This document shows, piece by piece, positions 22,295-32,819 of a DNA stretch of 64,000 nucleotides; position 1 is the stretch's first letter; each line of letters starts with the position of its first letter. Origin of the DNA: Homarus americanus (Eukaryota; Arthropoda; Malacostraca; Decapoda; Nephropidae); assembly GCF_018991925.1 (NCBI RefSeq), contig NW_024722158.1:6951662-7015661 (forward strand), in the 5' to 3' direction. The notes beneath the pieces were generated by a model, which ran no database searches, was not told the origin of the DNA, and was given only the letters and a program-made list of their open reading frames with translations. A program made the translations under genes and the position numbers.

Positions 22295-22400
22295 TATTCG
22301 GTAACTCGGTGGTAAAGCTTTCGATATACTCACTCAAAAGGTTAATGGTTCGAACCTCACCTGGGGAAGCTTAATTACACTCCATCACAGGTAAAGGTTA
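22295..22400 (+). mobile_element. tRNA-derived SINE head or tRNA pseudogene
   Basis: GTAACTCGGTGGTAAAGC (22301-22318) matches a tRNA A box and D-arm (usual form TAGCTCAGTGGTAGAGC). GGTTCGAACCT at 22348-22358 matches a B box. The A-to-B distance fits a tRNA. I cannot pair a convincing acceptor stem, so SINE head or pseudogene is preferred over a tRNA gene. It abuts the truncated LINE on its left. Confidence 0.5.
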
Positions 22401-22745
22401 AGGTACCATCCCTATATTACTACCACCACCACGAGTAAATAACTGTACCTAATACCTGTCTGTCTAATATTTCTAAATAAATATTCTAAAAGGGAATAAA
22501 CTCTGTATTTTATGCCTTAATTTATACCTCTATTGATATTCTGAATAAACTCTTCATATTTAGGGAGGAACAGAGCCCAGGGTTACACCACCACTAGAAG
22601 CCTTATATCTAGACCAGGTAATAAATAACGAGTAAAGGTGAGGTCTAGCCACAGGTCACGGGATCATTACCTGCCCTTACCTGTGATTTATGTGCCCATC
22701 ACCACCCTCCATTACGCCTATATATTATTTACTATACACCACTAC

Positions 22746-23260
22746 ACCATGGTCCTCATTCACAAAAGATTCCTAAGTTAAATCATTCATTACCTGACTA
22801 AAAAAAAGGTATTCATTCACCTCATCATTAAAACTACGACGTCAACAAAATTCTCAAAGGTTTCTCAGTTAAATCCCCCTCCCCCCCCCACTACCTGGAG
22901 AAATATGAACGCAACTAATTGGCTTCCTTTCAGGTACACCACAAACATGTATTCTCAAAGATTTCGCGGGTTATTTTTTTTCCGCTAATTAATGAGGCAA
23001 AAACGAAAATAAACACCCAACCAAAAAGACATAAACAAGAAAATGGCGTCGAATTAATCCTTTCCCTCTAACTTAATTACATGTGAGTTAAATCCAGGTT
23101 AAGGGCACAAAATTAACATATTTTACTTTGAGAATCGACTTTTATTGCCGTAAGTTAAAGGAACCAGTTATATAAGTTAAAGGAACCAGTTACATAAGGT
23201 GTTTTATATCCCCAGTTAAGAGGGAATAATTAACGTAGGGACCTTTGAGAAAGGTGTGGG
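22746..23260. repeat. Palindromic TTCTCAAAGG repeat family, locus 1
   Basis: ATTCTCAAAGGTTTCTCAG at about 22850 and ATTCTCAAAGATTTCGCGG at about 22952 are in forward orientation, with a weaker TTCACAAAAGATTCC at about 22758. TACTTTGAGAATCG at about 23124 and GGGACCTTTGAGAAAGG at about 23235 are in reverse. Spacing within each arm is about 95-105 bp. The whole is an imperfect inverted array. Confidence 0.55.
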
Positions 23261-23365
23261 TGTGAGGAGTGGGGGTGTGGGGAGTGGGGGTGTGGGGAGT
23301 GAGGGTGTGGGGTGTGGGGAGTGGGGGTGTGGGGAGTGAGGGTGTGGGGTGTGAGTGTGGGTTCA
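23255..23365. repeat. GTGGGGAGTGGGGGT repeat
   Basis: Repeats of GGGTGTGGGGAGTG(G/A), about 16-17 bp, G-rich on the plus strand. Confidence 0.9.
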
Positions 23366-23450
23366 TTATTTTTATTGAGTCATAAATAAGGCCGAGGTGT
23401 GTGGTGCTGGGTCATGGGGTCGTTTACCTGTTGTTACCTGGAGGACATAT

Positions 23451-23543
23451 TTATACATACATACATACACACACATACACACACACATACATATACATAC
23501 ATACATACATACATACATACATACACATACATACATACATACA

Positions 23544-23575
<32 letters not shown>

Positions 23576-23760
23576 CATACATACATACATACAGTACATA
23601 CATACATAGTACATACATACATACATACATACAGTACATACATACATAGTACATACATACATACGTACATAGTACATACATATATAGTACATACATATAC
23701 ACATAGTACATACATAGTACATACAAAAATACACACAAACATACACATACATACATAATC
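23451..23760. repeat. (CATA)n microsatellite
   Basis: A CATA tetranucleotide tract of about 300 bp with ACAC interruptions and CATAGTACATA variants toward the right end. All frames stay open on both strands (Tyr/Ile/His/Thr or Tyr/Val/Cys/Met peptides); these are not genes. Confidence 0.95.
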
Positions 23761-23854
23761 AAGAGAACATACACACACATCAGCATCGTGTAAGCTGAAG
23801 TGAATTATTACTGAATTAGTATGAGTTTAACTAACTTAAAATACGACACAAAGT

Positions 23855-24052
23855 TGGATTCTCAAAGGTTCTTAGGTTAAATTTTTCCTCGTAACTTTAG
23901 ATGAGAGAAAGTATTTAGAACCTCAAGGGGATAAAATTCAACATATAAACATTTGATAATTCATATTTGTGTTGGAGCTAAGTCTGATAGATACGTTGTC
24001 TCATATTTCGCCTAAAGGTAAAAAAAAATTAACATAAGATCCCTTGAGAACC
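23855..24052. repeat. TTCTCAAAGG family, locus 2: short element with inverted ends
   Basis: The left end GATTCTCAAAGGTTCTTAGG (then TTAAATTTTT) and the right end reading, on the minus strand, GGTTCTCAAGGGATCTTATG (then TTAATTTTT) are inverted copies about 28 bp long with few mismatches. The interior of about 140 bp contains TAGATACGTTGTCTCAT. The size and ends resemble a foldback or MITE-like element. Confidence 0.55.
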
Positions 24053-24256
24053 AGTGATCACATCTAGCTACAGTTTATTAAAAATACTAAACGCCATTTG
24101 TATTTCGTAGAATGTGAGAAAAAAATACGCGGTTAAACCTTCACAAAATGTTATATTAGTATTTCAGTGGCAAATTACATGGCCGATAACTGATTCGTTT
24201 GTTTCTATGTAGACAGCCTGCTAATTGGACGCTGAAAATACATATATATCCACACC

Positions 24257-24281
24257 CACACACACACACACACACACACAC
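24257..24281. repeat. (CA)n microsatellite
   Basis: Short CA run, followed at 24305-24370 by GTGTGGAGTGGAGGGT repeats. Confidence 0.85.
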
Positions 24282-24716
24282 ATGATAGCTACGCCGCTTC
24301 GCAAACAGTGGGAGGGGAGGTGTGGAGTGAGAGGGTGTGGAGTGGAGGGTGTGGAGTGGGGAGGAGAGGTGACCCCCAATAGAAACATGCTAAATATTTA
24401 AGCAGCGATAAATCAATAAGGTTCCCAGGACCGGTGACGGGGGAGTGGGGAGGAAGGTGAGGGAAGAGGAGAAAAGAGGGGGCGGTTGATGGTCGGTGGG
24501 GGCGTCCCTCCATCCGACACTATGATTAAAAGTGTCTGTTTGTGTCCCCTTAAACCCTTCCCCCTCCCTCCTCTACTAACCCCCTCCTTATACACCCTAT
24601 CTCCGGAACTTCATTAACATAACAAATCCTTTTAACCCCCTCCTGTTATCCCCCTCTTCCCTCCCCCCTCTTCAACTTCCCTTCCCACCCCTATCCCAGG
24701 TGGTGTCTATCCCTTA

Positions 24717-24721
<5 letters not shown>

Positions 24722-24757
<36 letters not shown>

Positions 24758-24832
24758 TTTTCCATTCTGTTCTTGTTTCATTTCGTGTTTTCGTGTCTGT
24801 GTGTGTGTGTGTGTGTGCGTGTGCGTGTGCGT

Positions 24833-24873
<41 letters not shown>

Positions 24874-24874
24874 T
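24722..24874. repeat. (TC)n then (GT)n with GTGC units
   Basis: TC at 24722-24754; GT at 24796-24874 with a central (GTGTGC)n block, again alternating purine-pyrimidine. Confidence 0.95.
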
Positions 24875-24875
24875 G

Positions 24876-25298
24876 CGCGCAAGTTTATGTGTTGCGATGA
24901 AACATTAATTGTTAAAAAAATAAAATTACAAGAAATTATAAAAAAAATCTGAAAAATTAGTATCACTCTCACTTCACAAATTAAAACAAAAAATATTCAT
25001 CACACGAAATTCCCCAGTGTGTGTTCTGTTATGATCGTCCATTATTTAAGTCTCATTTATATTCACACAATATCATTCACTCATAAGCCATACCCTTGTA
25101 ATTCCCGACTCACTAATAAAATTATCATAAAACACGAATTATTTGTTCCTGAATTTATATATTTTTCCTTTATTACTGATTAAAAAATATATATAATAAA
25201 GTCCAAAATGTAATAATTATATTTCCTGATTAAAATTATCATCGTGGCTTGTCTCTTTGATAAGCTTCAATATAAAATAGGTTTATATTATAAATTAA

Positions 25299-25333
<35 letters not shown>

Positions 25334-25340
25334 GACTCGG
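24876..25340. other. AT-rich stretch with (AAT)n
   Basis: AT-rich DNA without assignable features; AAT run at about 25302-25334. Confidence 0.5.
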
Positions 25341-25364
25341 GACTCAAGAACACACCGTCGCCTT

Positions 25365-26045
25365 CACCGCTGATTCCAGAATTCCGAATCCGCAGGAAAT
25401 TCCATATTCCTAACCTGGTTTCGTCGCCGACTCCAGATGTCTGTGTCATTTCCATATTCCAGGCTTGATTCCCACTTATGACTGTCGACTTTCGATTCCA
25501 GAATAAGGCCAAGTCGGTTTGGATTCCAGGTTTTCGTTCCAACATTCCTAATTTCGGTCACAAGGTGAAGGTTTTTTATATTCCAGATACGTTCCTAGTT
25601 TCCTGATTCCAGATATAAAGTCGAGTCAGTTTTGATTCTCGACTCGTTCCAAGCGTTCCGATTCCAATCACAAGGTCGAGTTACTTTTCATTCCAGATTC
25701 CCATTCCAAGGTTCCCGATTCCAGGCAGGGTTGTAGTCATTAATTGCGAGTGGAACCGGGCAGTTGTCGTTTTAATATTCCACATTCCCGATTCCAGACA
25801 CGACTGCTGCAATTAATTAAAGCTGACATTTGCACCCGCGCATTCCCGTCTCCCACACCAAAGATTCCCGATTCCCGATCTCACCCATGTTCTTGATTCT
25901 CAATCTACGTTCCCGATCCCATATTTTAGACGACAGATCCAATATTCCCGATTCCAAATCCCGTATTTTAGATTCCAGATTCAATATTCCCGATCCTATA
26001 TTCCTGAGTCTCGGCTCGATTCCTGGTGTAATATTCCAGAATCAG
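25365..26045. repeat. Degenerate ATTCC/GATTCCAG satellite
   Basis: ATTCC or GATTCC occurs every 8-25 bp through about 680 bp, often as ATTCCCGATTCCAG or ATTCCATATTCC. Word order is not periodic by eye, which suggests an old, heavily diverged simple satellite. It resembles in kind the ATTCC-based human satellites, without implying homology. Confidence 0.75.
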
Positions 26046-26067
26046 ATGCGCTTATTCTCTCTTCCCA

Positions 26068-26069
26068 GG

Positions 26070-26103
<34 letters not shown>

Positions 26104-26104
26104 C
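26068..26104. repeat. (GT)n-(GA)n
   Basis: Compound dinucleotide run. Confidence 0.9.
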
Positions 26105-26224
26105 TGTCACACCCTCCTCTACAACAATGACACGCACACAGACACCCTCGTCATTAAAAACTTTTCACTGAGACGTTCAAGTTTAATCTTCAGCCAGAGT
26201 GTGAGTCTGTGACAGGCTATCATA

Positions 26225-26425
26225 GGCATGGAGGAGGAAGAGGAAGGAAGAAGAGAAGGAGAATGAGGAGGAAGGAAGAGGAGGGGCGTGGAGGTGGAGG
26301 AGGAAGGGCGTAGGAGAGGAGGAGGAGGAAAGAGGATGAGCGTGGAGGAGGAGGAAGAAGTGCAGTAGTGGTAGTAGTAATAGTAGTTGTAGTAGTAGAA
26401 AAGTAATAATAGTAGTGGTAGAATT
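26225..26425. repeat. GGA-rich and (TAG)n tract
   Basis: GAGGAGGAAG-type purine repeats at 26225-26365, then TAG/TAA trinucleotides to about 26420, ending at the left edge of retroelement copy A. Confidence 0.85.
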
Positions 26426-27030
26426 TCCAACATAGGACTTCAAACACATCCAATGAAGCCCGTGTTGACATCAGTGCTCGAGGACTCTGGACGCGGGGTC
26501 AGCGAGCCTTCTTCGACATCAGGATTTTTTATCCCATGGCCGCATGTCACCGTAACTTCGCTCTCTCGATGCTGCACACAGGAGGAACGAGAACGACAAG
26601 ATAAGGGCATACGGGGAGAGAATTCAGAACGTTGATCAAGGCAGCTTCACTCCTCTAGTGTTCACAACCTCTGGTGGGATGGGACCAAGTGCAAGATGCT
26701 TCTACGCCACACTCGCGGAGGTGTCATCCGAACAGAAGCAGCAGCCCAGAAGTTATGTTACAGCCTGGATGAGATGTCGACTGTCCTTCTCTCTCCTTAG
26801 GTCTGCATTGCTTTGCCACAGGGGAACGATAGCATCGGTCCCAAAGCCGACAACATTCGCAGATATTGACTTTGAGGCAACAGTCACTGAATGCCACATA
26901 GATCTGCAGCTCAACTAACTCAACACAGCCAGGGTAGCTACTTATGTATTAGGATAGTTAATTTTAAGGTACTAAAATGGCGGTGAAGGTGTGGCTATTG
27001 GGGGAGGCTGGAGGCCACGCTCCCCCCCCC
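26426..27030 (+). mobile_element. Retroelement C-terminal fragment, copy A
   Basis: Homologous to 56.19-56.79 kb over most of its length, including 3' non-coding sequence (AGGTGTGGCTATTGGGGGAG and beyond). It lies between TAG-type microsatellites on both sides (left to about 26420, right from about 27049). It carries two readable coding pieces (see the pseudogene entry). The reverse-transcriptase catalytic region is absent, so this is a 5'-truncated dead copy. Confidence 0.75.
26449..26918 (+). pseudogene. Retroelement protein C-terminus (copy A)
   Basis: First piece: a frame containing ARVDISARGLWTRGQR, AFFDIRIFYPM and CHRNFALSMLH. Second piece (26658-26918, uninterrupted to a TAA stop): FTTSGGMG, SARCFYATLAE, YVTAWMRCRLSFSLLRSALL and a final TVTECHIDLQLN. 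The order D-x-S-ARG...FFD(I/V)R(I/V)F.P then SFTPLVF-type, GGMG, WxRxxLSFxLLRSAxxCxRG is one I recognise from the C-termini of metazoan reverse-transcriptase proteins. The spaced D...FFDxR residues resemble a PD-(D/E)XK-type nuclease, which is inference. A frameshift or stop separates the two pieces. Confidence 0.65.
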
Positions 27031-27367
27031 CTCCCCCCCCCAAAAAAAAATAGTAGTAGTAATAGAAGTAGTATTAGTAGTATCATCCTCTACCACAATC
27101 ATCACTACTCTATATAAATGACAATCCAAACAGCGCCCAAACACGACAGACAGAACCCAAACCTTTATACAAACAAACGTACAGTAATGAATCTGTTTAT
27201 CTTTGTAGTGGAGGAACACCAACGCCACCTAACATCACGGGGGAGGAACTATACCTCTGCCTTTGAAGGTTCTGAAGTGCGCTTAGGGGACGATGGTCGG
27301 TGATTGATTAATTAAATTACCTTTTAAAACTTGGATTTGGGTTTAATTTTTACAGGTTTTATTATTA

Positions 27368-27420
<53 letters not shown>

Positions 27421-27430
27421 TATCTTTGTT
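27031..27430. repeat. Poly-C/poly-A, (TAG)n and (ATT)n
   Basis: C and A homopolymers near 27020-27048, TAG repeats at 27049-27085, about 270 bp of unassigned sequence, then ATT at 27358-27422. Confidence 0.8.
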
Positions 27431-27489
27431 ATATCGTCGTTGTTGTTATTAATATTGTTATTATTTTGTGGTTTTACTGACTGACTGAC

Positions 27490-27523
<34 letters not shown>
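27490..27523. repeat. (CA)n microsatellite
   Basis: CA run of about 33 bp. Confidence 0.95.
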
Positions 27524-27527
<4 letters not shown>

Positions 27528-27589
27528 TTATTAATCGGTGTCTTTCCTTCACATTCTCTTCAACTTCTAACCTTATTACATTCTTTGAC

Positions 27590-28655
27590 TCTTCCCTGCA
27601 TCCTCCCCCTTTCCCCTTGGCCTTCATTTATCACATCCCTTGCTTCTTCCCCTTGTTTGACCTTCTCCCCTCTTTCCCTCCCCACATCACTCTTTCCAAT
27701 TTCTCTTTATTTCCACCCCTTCCTTCCTTTCTTCCCTCTTTATCTTCTCCTTTATCTCTTCTATTCTTTCTTACTCTTTATACCCCTCTTTCCCCTTCTC
27801 CTATCCCATCACTTCCTCCTTGCCTCTCTCCTCTACTTCCTCTCTTCCCACTTCTCTCCTCCATCTCTCTCATTCGTCTATCAAGTTCTCTTTCTTCTCT
27901 GTCCATTCATCATTTTGTTCCTTTTATCTACCTCTCTTTCTTGCTTCTTCTCCTTCTTCCTTCCCTCTCTCTCCTTTCTTCCTCTTCCCCTATCTCCTCT
28001 CATCGTCAATTACTCTCCCTAATCTCCTCCATTCATTCCAAGTTCGCTATTTCCTCTCTCTCTCTCTCTCTCTCATTCTTCTCCTCCTTCCACTGTCTCT
28101 TCTTCTCCCTCTTCTCCACCATTCTTCTCTCTCCATCTCTGTCTCCCAAATTATCCATCATTTTCTCTTCGTCTCTTCTCATCATTCTTTTATTTTATCT
28201 GTTTTATTCAACGTCCCCCCCTCTCCCCATCCCCCCTACCGCCTCCTCCTCTCCCCTGCGTTGTCTAGACCTCCCACAGAACCCAAGTTCCATCTTCTTC
28301 CTCTCCCTTACTCTCACTCTCCCTCCCTACCCTCTCACTCTCCTATTCACCCTCTCTCCACCTACCCTATCACTCTTCCATTCACCCTCCCTCTCTCTAC
28401 CCTCCCTTCCGCTTCTGTCATTCTCCTCCGTTCCTCTCACTCCCCTCACACCCCCACCACTCTCACTCTCTCCTTTCTACCCTCACCTCTTACCCTTCTC
28501 CCTTCCTCTCACACATTCCTTGCCACAAACCTTTTCTCCTCTCCCTCCACGTCCCACCAATTCTTGTTTTTTGTACCTGCCCCTCTTATCCCCCTCTCTC
28601 CTCTCACCCTCCTCTCCTCTCACCCCACCCACCAACCATCACGGCAGCCATCCAC

Positions 28656-28730
<75 letters not shown>
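27590..28730. repeat. 1.1-kb polypyrimidine tract ending in (TC)36
   Basis: The plus strand is overwhelmingly C and T with few interruptions, ending in a pure TC run at 28658-28730. Frames of 331 and 377 codons are open only because pyrimidine-rich codons (Ser, Leu, Pro, Phe) contain no stops. Confidence 0.9.
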
Positions 28731-28733
<3 letters not shown>

Positions 28734-28864
28734 GTGGGCCAGAAATATAGAGTATGAGGCGGATTACAGGGATGCTGCATCTCTCTCTCTCTCTCATGGG
28801 TCTCAGAATCATTAGAGCGACACGTTAATAGTTCACTTCCCTTTGTCACTAATGTTTTAGTCTA

Positions 28865-28869
<5 letters not shown>

Positions 28870-28942
<73 letters not shown>

Positions 28943-29213
28943 TGTGTGTGTGTGTAAAACCTAAGCCGTACAACAAACACAAACTCCAAAAACAGTAAAA
29001 AGTACACACACACACACACACACACTACAGGACCCTTTAATCTTCTCTGGTGTGTACCGCAGGGGATGATGCTGGGAGGCTGTGGCAATGTCTGTGACGG
29101 TCATAAATAAGATGTATTTTCCCGGTCTTGGTAATGTAGTGTATTTATTATCTGTAGTTATTATCCTTGTTGTGTGTTTGTGTGTGTGTGTGTGTGTGTA
29201 TGTGTGTGTGTGT

Positions 29214-29246
<33 letters not shown>

Positions 29247-29247
29247 A
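28870..29247. repeat. Two (GT)n blocks and one (CA)n
   Basis: GT at 28870-28955, CA at 29006-29027, GT at 29168-29247 with GTAT and GTCT interruptions. Confidence 0.95.
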
Positions 29248-29827
29248 GAGCAGGCACAAGACTCTATGTTTGTCAGTGAGGGAAATTGAGATGTCCAGTA
29301 GCGCCACGGGGATCGTAGCGGCCGGGGTGTGAGTTACAATCAATGTTTATAAACTCGTCAGCTCCTCTTAGTCTCTCTTTCTCTGGTAACTCATCAAGAC
29401 TAAGTGTTTATCTGTACCTACAAACACCTCACAAACAGTAGCACTACATTGGTCTCTCCTGCCTGTGTTGGGTGTCATTTATCACCTCAGAATGTTGGCT
29501 GTGTGTTTACCTTTTAAGAAGACCAAGAAAGCTGTGTTTCCCCCTACCAGGGTCAAAGTTCATGGTCATTATCATTGATCAATTTCGTTGTTAATTTGTG
29601 GATATTCTTCAGGTGATCCTATTTTATGACATATTCCCTTCTTTCATTTATCAATCATTTATTCTCTTCCCCCTCCTCTCTATCTCCCCGTACATCACTC
29701 CATCTCCCTCTCCCCACACACACAAATTGAATAATCTTCCTCAAACTCCGATAAACAGAACTTTTTATTCCCTTGAGGGGAATAACAGAGTATTCCTCAG
29801 AGTAACTTTATAAATCTATAACAAGAG

Positions 29828-29828
<1 letters not shown>
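29248..29828. other. Single-copy-looking stretch with one DR1 motif
   Basis: Moderate-complexity sequence. GGGTCAAAGTTCA at 29550-29562 fits a nuclear-receptor DR1. No coding signal recognised. Confidence 0.4.
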
Positions 29829-29829
<1 letters not shown>

Positions 29830-29864
<35 letters not shown>

Positions 29865-30765
29865 TTATCTCCGTACTTTACTGTATTTCTTTCACTCTCC
29901 TCTTATCTCTATTTCCCCTTGTTAATCTTGTCTATTCTTCTCTCCCTCTCTTCACTCTTCTCCTCTCCCCTTCTCTTCTTTATTTATCCTCTCCCTCTCC
30001 CTTAATTTCCCTCTCACTTTCACCGCTTCACTCTCCCCTCTCTCTTACGCTCCCTCTCAACCTCACTTTCCCCTCTCCTTCAAACTCCACCCTCTTTCAC
30101 TCTCTCACTTTCCCCTCTCCCTCACTCTCTTTTTAACAAGGAGGCACTAACGAGGCTTCGACCATTCATCAGAGCAGTGCCACTCCCTGACACCCTATTG
30201 TTGATAGCCTAATACTCTCCCTGATACTCTCACACTAATACTCTCCCTCCCTCACTTTCTCTGATACTCTCCCTTGTCTCTCAATCTCCCTCCCCCTCAC
30301 ACAAAATCACTCTCCTACCCACACCCCCTCCCACCAATACCTCTTCCTCTCCCTCCCACCCACACCCCCTCTCACCAACACCCTCTTCCTCTCCCTCCCA
30401 CCCACACCCCTCCACCACCCCTCCCTCCCACCACACCCCTCTCGTCCTCTCCCTCTCACCAACACCCTCTCCCTCCCACCCACACCCCTCTCGTCCTCTC
30501 CCTCTCTCACCAACACCCCTCTCCCTCCCACCACACCCTCTCGTCCTCTCCCTCTCAACACCCTCTCTCCCTCCCACCAACACCCTCCTCGTCCTCTCCT
30601 CTCACTCAACACCCTCTCTCCCCCACCCACACCCCTCACCCCCCTCTGCTCTCTCCCCACACCCTCTCACCAACATCTCTCCCTCCACAACACCTTGTCT
30701 CTCCTCCCACCCCCTCCCACACTTCTTCCTCTCACCCTCCCTCTCCCTCACCCCACTAATGTACC
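29830..30765. repeat. Pyrimidine-rich tract with CTCCCTCCCACCCACACC units
   Basis: (TC)n at 29831-29862, irregular CT-rich DNA to 30300, then a 25-45 bp imperfect minisatellite (CTCTCCCTCCCACCCACACC, CCTCTCGTCCTCTCCCTCTC) to 30765. Confidence 0.85.
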
Positions 30766-30825
30766 TTCATTAGGTTTCAATCAAACACACAACACCCAGA
30801 TGGGTCTGGTGGAGGCTATCAGCAA

Positions 30826-31140
30826 TTGAGGAGGAAGGAGGTGAGAGGAAGGGGAGGGGGGGGTGAGGGAGGGGGTGAGGGAGAGGGGGTGAGGAGGGAG
30901 GGAGGAAGGAGGTGAGGGAGGAGGAAGGTGAGGGGGAGGAGGTGAGGGAGGGAGGTGAGGGAGGGAGGGAGGAACGGTGTGAAGAAGCGTGGAAATGTGG
31001 AAAGGAAGAAAGTAGGAGGAAGAGGAGGAGAAAGTAGGAGCAGGAGGGAGGAGAAGGAGGGGAGATATGGTCCAATAAGGGATGGTGCACTACTACTACT
31101 ACAACTACTACTACTACTACTACCACCATCATTAAAACCA
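30826..31140. repeat. Purine-rich GGTGAGGGAGG tract and (TAC)n
   Basis: GGTGAGGGAGGGAGG repeats at 30826-30965, GA-rich to 31075, then ACT trinucleotides at 31088-31125. The tract is roughly the reverse complement of the pyrimidine tract just left of it. Confidence 0.85.
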
Positions 31141-31404
31141 CCACCACTCCTCTTTTTCCCCACTCCCACTCCTACCCCCACTCCTCTTCATTCAGACCTC
31201 TTCCTCCAACCATCATCTGGGTTTGTTTACATTGGCCAGATATTCCTCCCAAAGTTTAGAGACTTCATCAATAACTCGGGTATGTGGGGAGAATTTAATA
31301 TCTCGAGGTTCCAATACTACGTCGCCTCTCTCTCGCTTGGCAAATGTAAGGAGGAATATTGAGATTTAATGATGGAATTCGATTTTTTGGGGTGTTAATT
31401 TATG

Positions 31405-31410
<6 letters not shown>

Positions 31411-31440
<30 letters not shown>

Positions 31441-31467
31441 TATTATTATTATTATTATTATTATTAT
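31411..31467. repeat. (ATT)n microsatellite
   Basis: ATT run, followed by T-rich imperfect copies to about 31580. Confidence 0.9.
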
Positions 31468-31611
31468 CTGCTCGTATTTGATATTATTACTGTTTTTGTT
31501 ATTGCTGCTATTATTTTTCTTGTTGATTATTGTTTTTGCTATTTTTTTTATTATTGTTGTTGCTGTTAGTTAATGCTATTATTATTACCGGTACAATTAT
31601 TTTAAACGTTC

Positions 31612-31692
31612 ACACACACACACACACATTGAACACACCGCACTATAAACGTACACACACACTGTACACACCGCACCATAACCGTTCACAGG
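31612..31692. repeat. Duplicated CACACCGCAC(C/T)ATAA unit
   Basis: Two copies of about 37-40 bp: (CA)n then (T/G)(T/G)(G/A)(A/C)ACACACCGCAC(T/C)ATAA. Confidence 0.7.
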
Positions 31693-31775
31693 CCGCCAAT
31701 AAGAAAGCCATTTGCTGGTGACCTTCAAGCCAAAACGGTTTCAGATACCATAAAATGCAAACCCCGAGCTGACCC

Positions 31776-32030
31776 ACGCTGATGACGTCATAAATGGAAA
31801 CTGTCCAATCACATGCTCGAGATTTGGCCCCAGGCAAGATGACGTCATAAGTGGAAACTGTCCAATCACATGCTCGAGATTTGGGCCCCAGGCAGATGAC
31901 GTCATAAATGGAAACTGTCCAAATCACACACTCGAAATTTGCCTACGCTGATGACGTCATAAGTGGAAACTGTCCAATCACATGCTCGAGATTTGGCCCA
32001 AGGCTGATGACGTCATTGATGAAAGCTTTC
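31776..32030. repeat. 56-bp tandem array with TGACGTCA and CCAATCA in each unit
   Basis: Five units place TGACGTCA at 31783, 31840, 31897, 31952 and 32008 (spacing 57, 57, 55, 56). The common unit is TGATGACGTCATAA(A/G)TGGAA, ACTGTCCAATCACATGCTCG, then AGATTTGGCCCCAGGC. Copies drift elsewhere, but all five 8-bp palindromes are perfect. The CCAATCA word is intact in three of the four places it should occur. It is a minisatellite by structure, and would be a dense CREB/ATF plus NF-Y cluster if bound. Confidence 0.9.
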
Positions 32031-32080
32031 GCTACACATCTTAGTCTGGTGAGGTGATAAATAAGTTTGTTTAAAGAAAG

Positions 32081-32082
32081 AA

Positions 32083-32115
<33 letters not shown>

Positions 32116-32243
32116 CTCCCCTCAGGTGTAACAACCCTCCTCTACCTCATGTTTACCTGATCACTTGAGTCTGGGATCAACTCTCTCTCCTCTCATCTAA
32201 CCCTTTCCTGGCCGACCCCTTACACGTGTGCATACAAGACCAG

Positions 32244-32308
<65 letters not shown>
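32081..32308. repeat. (AGAC)n and (CA)32
   Basis: AGAC at 32083-32114 and CA at 32245-32308. Confidence 0.95.
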
Positions 32309-32311
<3 letters not shown>

Positions 32312-32394
32312 CTACCTCTCTGGAATGAGTAATGGGAATGCACCAAGCAGGCCACAGTCTTAGCTATCTTATGCATCCCAGCACTTGAGCCCTG

Positions 32395-32790
32395 AGGCTC
32401 CCTCCCTCCTCCCTCCTCTCTCTTCTCTCCTTCCCTCTGTCTCCCCTGTTGTCCGTTCTTCTCCGTCTCCCCATGTTAGTCCGAGTGTCTCTCCTTCCTC
32501 CTTCTCCCCATGTTTGTCTGTTCCTTTCTCCTCCCATCCCTTTCCTCCCTCTCATCCGTCTGCCCATCCCTCCTTCCCTGTCCTCCTTCCTTTCCTCTCC
32601 CCTCCATCTTTTCCTCTATCCTCTCCTTCTTCACTCTCCCCCCATCTTCCATCTCTCCCCGTCAACAGATTACATCCCCAAGAACGGATTTCGCAGATTC
32701 CCCATCCCACCCTTTATCCCCACCCCACATCCCCAACCCCACCCACCCCTACCCCACATCCCCACCCACCCCACCCCGTACCCTCCTCTC
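32395..32790. repeat. Pyrimidine-rich tract ending in CCCCACCC
   Basis: CT-rich with TCTCCCCATGTTTGTCTG-like repeated words at 32465-32525, then CCCCAC repeats at 32715-32780. Confidence 0.8.
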
Positions 32791-32819
32791 CTAACTAGTG
32801 AAGTGAGAAACGTGTTTTA

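Noticed and set aside
22295..22400. Functional tRNA gene
   Set aside because: A and B boxes are good, but I could not pair an acceptor stem or identify an anticodon loop by eye.
27617..28815. 331- and 377-codon plus-strand frames, Ser/Leu/Pro-rich
   Set aside because: A polypyrimidine tract has almost no stop codons. No domain, and two frames are open at once.
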